64,000 nucleotides of DNA from Pseudomonas sp. PDM04 (GTDB taxonomy: Bacteria; Pseudomonadota; Gammaproteobacteria; Pseudomonadales; Pseudomonadaceae): assembly GCF_014851765.1 (NCBI RefSeq), contig NZ_JACVAI010000002.1, forward strand, positions 868,001 through 932,000, written 5' to 3'. Below are positions 63,400 through 64,000 of this stretch, piece by piece. A program made the position numbers and the translations under genes. The notes under the pieces are model-generated. The model was not told the origin of the DNA. It saw nothing but the letters and a program-made list of their open reading frames with translations, and searched no databases. Numbering within the stretch: position 1 is the first letter of the stretch; each line of letters starts with the position of its first letter.

Positions 63400-64000
63400 T
63401 CAGTAGCGCTGGATGTCCGCTTCGGTTTCCAGCTGCTTGCGGTACGCCGCGAAGTCCTGTTGGCCAATGCGCGACGCAAGGAAGCGACGGTATTGCGCCT
63501 TCTCTTCATCGGTCGGAGCGGCCGCTTCGTTGACAGCGTTCAGGCGCACGATCACCAGGCTACCATCGGCCAGGGTCACGCTGCTGAAGGTCGGCTTGTC
63601 TTTGGCAGCCGGTTTCGGCATGCGGAACAGTGCCTGCAACACAGCCGGGTCAACCCCTTCCTGAGCGCGGGTTGCAGCGGCGGTGACCTTCCAGTTCTGA
63701 CCGTCGATGGCCTTGTCCAGTGGCGCCTTGCCATCGCGCAGGTCGGCGATCAGCTTGTCAGCCCGGGTCTTGGCATCAGCACTGGCGTGCTCCTTGGTCA
63801 GCTGGCCACGGATGGCGGCAGATACGCTTTCCAGCGGCAGTTGCGAAGGCTTCAGGTGCTCCTTGGCGCGCAGCACGATCACGGTTTCCGGATCGAGTTC
63901 GATGGCGGTGCTGTTGGCACCCTCATCCAGCACTTCAGGACTGAACGCAGCAGCGATCACCGCACGGTTGGCGGCAACACCCTCGCCACCTTCCCGGCCA
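63400..64000 (-). CDS. ppiD: Peptidyl-prolyl isomerase PpiD, C-terminal part (cut by window edge)
   Basis: The last 199 or so residues of a SurA/PpiD-type periplasmic folding factor. The visible part covers the end of the isomerase region and the C-terminal helical chaperone region (VIVLRAKEHLKPSQLPLESV, SRIGQQDFAAYRKQLETEAD). It ends in IQRY with a TGA at 63400. The N-terminal membrane anchor and parvulin domain are outside the window. Confidence 0.87.
   Translation of the reverse strand, partial: GREGGEGVAANRAVIAAAFSPEVLDEGANSTAIELDPETVIVLRAKEHLKPSQLPLESVSAAIRGQLTKEHASADAKTRADKLIADLRDGKAPLDKAIDGQNWKVTAAATRAQEGVDPAVLQALFRMPKPAAKDKPTFSSVTLADGSLVIVRLNAVNEAAAPTDEEKAQYRRFLASRIGQQDFAAYRKQLETEADIQRY

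Overview
The window looks like a chromosomal segment of a fluorescent-group Pseudomonas. The reasons are high GC and a Pseudomonas-style codon pattern, many REP/REPIN palindromes of the Pseudomonas type, a PrrF-like iron-responsive sRNA behind a Fur box, a LiuR-type leucine catabolism locus, and a hydroxyproline regulon of the lhp type. No tRNA, rRNA, CRISPR array, insertion sequence or prophage was found. The window cuts an acyl-CoA synthetase gene at the left edge and a PpiD-like gene at the right edge.

Layout. Positions 1-6361 hold a divergent acyl-CoA synthetase and liuABCD (leucine/isovalerate degradation), with two LiuR-type palindromes between them. Positions 6395-7979 hold a PrtR-like repressor that lacks the usual protease serine, a small DUF6124-like protein, the prrF gene and a decayed ORF. 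Positions 7998-12254 hold an M14 carboxypeptidase, then a divergent ECF stress module: catalase-like protein plus cytochrome b561 on one side, sigma factor plus anti-sigma factor on the other. The two sides share a matched pair of promoters. Positions 12301-19959 hold an IclR regulator and a seven-gene uptake and oxidation operon (polyamine-type ABC transporter plus a heterotrimeric FAD/2Fe-2S dehydrogenase). Positions 19975-26396 (minus strand) encode a Csu-type chaperone-usher pilus. Positions 26655-31995 hold a ZapE-like ATPase, an LRR-protein kinase, a YebC-family protein, a short VgrG and a small DUF protein.

Positions 32123-39409 hold a candidate new sRNA and a 2-aminoethylphosphonate locus: FAD oxidoreductase, phosphate-ester-type MFS carrier, two LysR regulators, phnW and phnX. 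A 117-bp direct repeat derived from the 3' end of one LysR gene brackets the FAD-MFS-LysR block, which points to a past rearrangement. Positions 39618-43204 hold another cytochrome b561, a D-cysteine desulfhydrase/ACC-deaminase-like enzyme and 2,4-dienoyl-CoA reductase FadH.

Positions 43383-59427 form a large hydroxyproline catabolic region: GntR regulator, 4-hydroxyproline epimerase, heterotrimeric D-hydroxyproline dehydrogenase, PAS-AraC regulator, polar-amino-acid ABC transporter, single-chain aconitase X, a proline-racemase homologue that has lost both catalytic cysteines, a DHDPS-family deaminase, an MFS carrier and an imino-acid reductase. A 16-bp palindromic operator occurs identically in front of two of these operons and, with two mismatches, in front of the gntR gene itself. 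The final 2-oxoglutarate semialdehyde dehydrogenase is not in the window. The right end carries a nitrilase-fold protein without its nucleophilic cysteine, an AraC regulator, a 28-residue acidic ORF with an excellent ribosome binding site, a DUF2242 lipoprotein and the C-terminus of PpiD.

All family assignments come from reading the translated sequence by eye; no database search was run.
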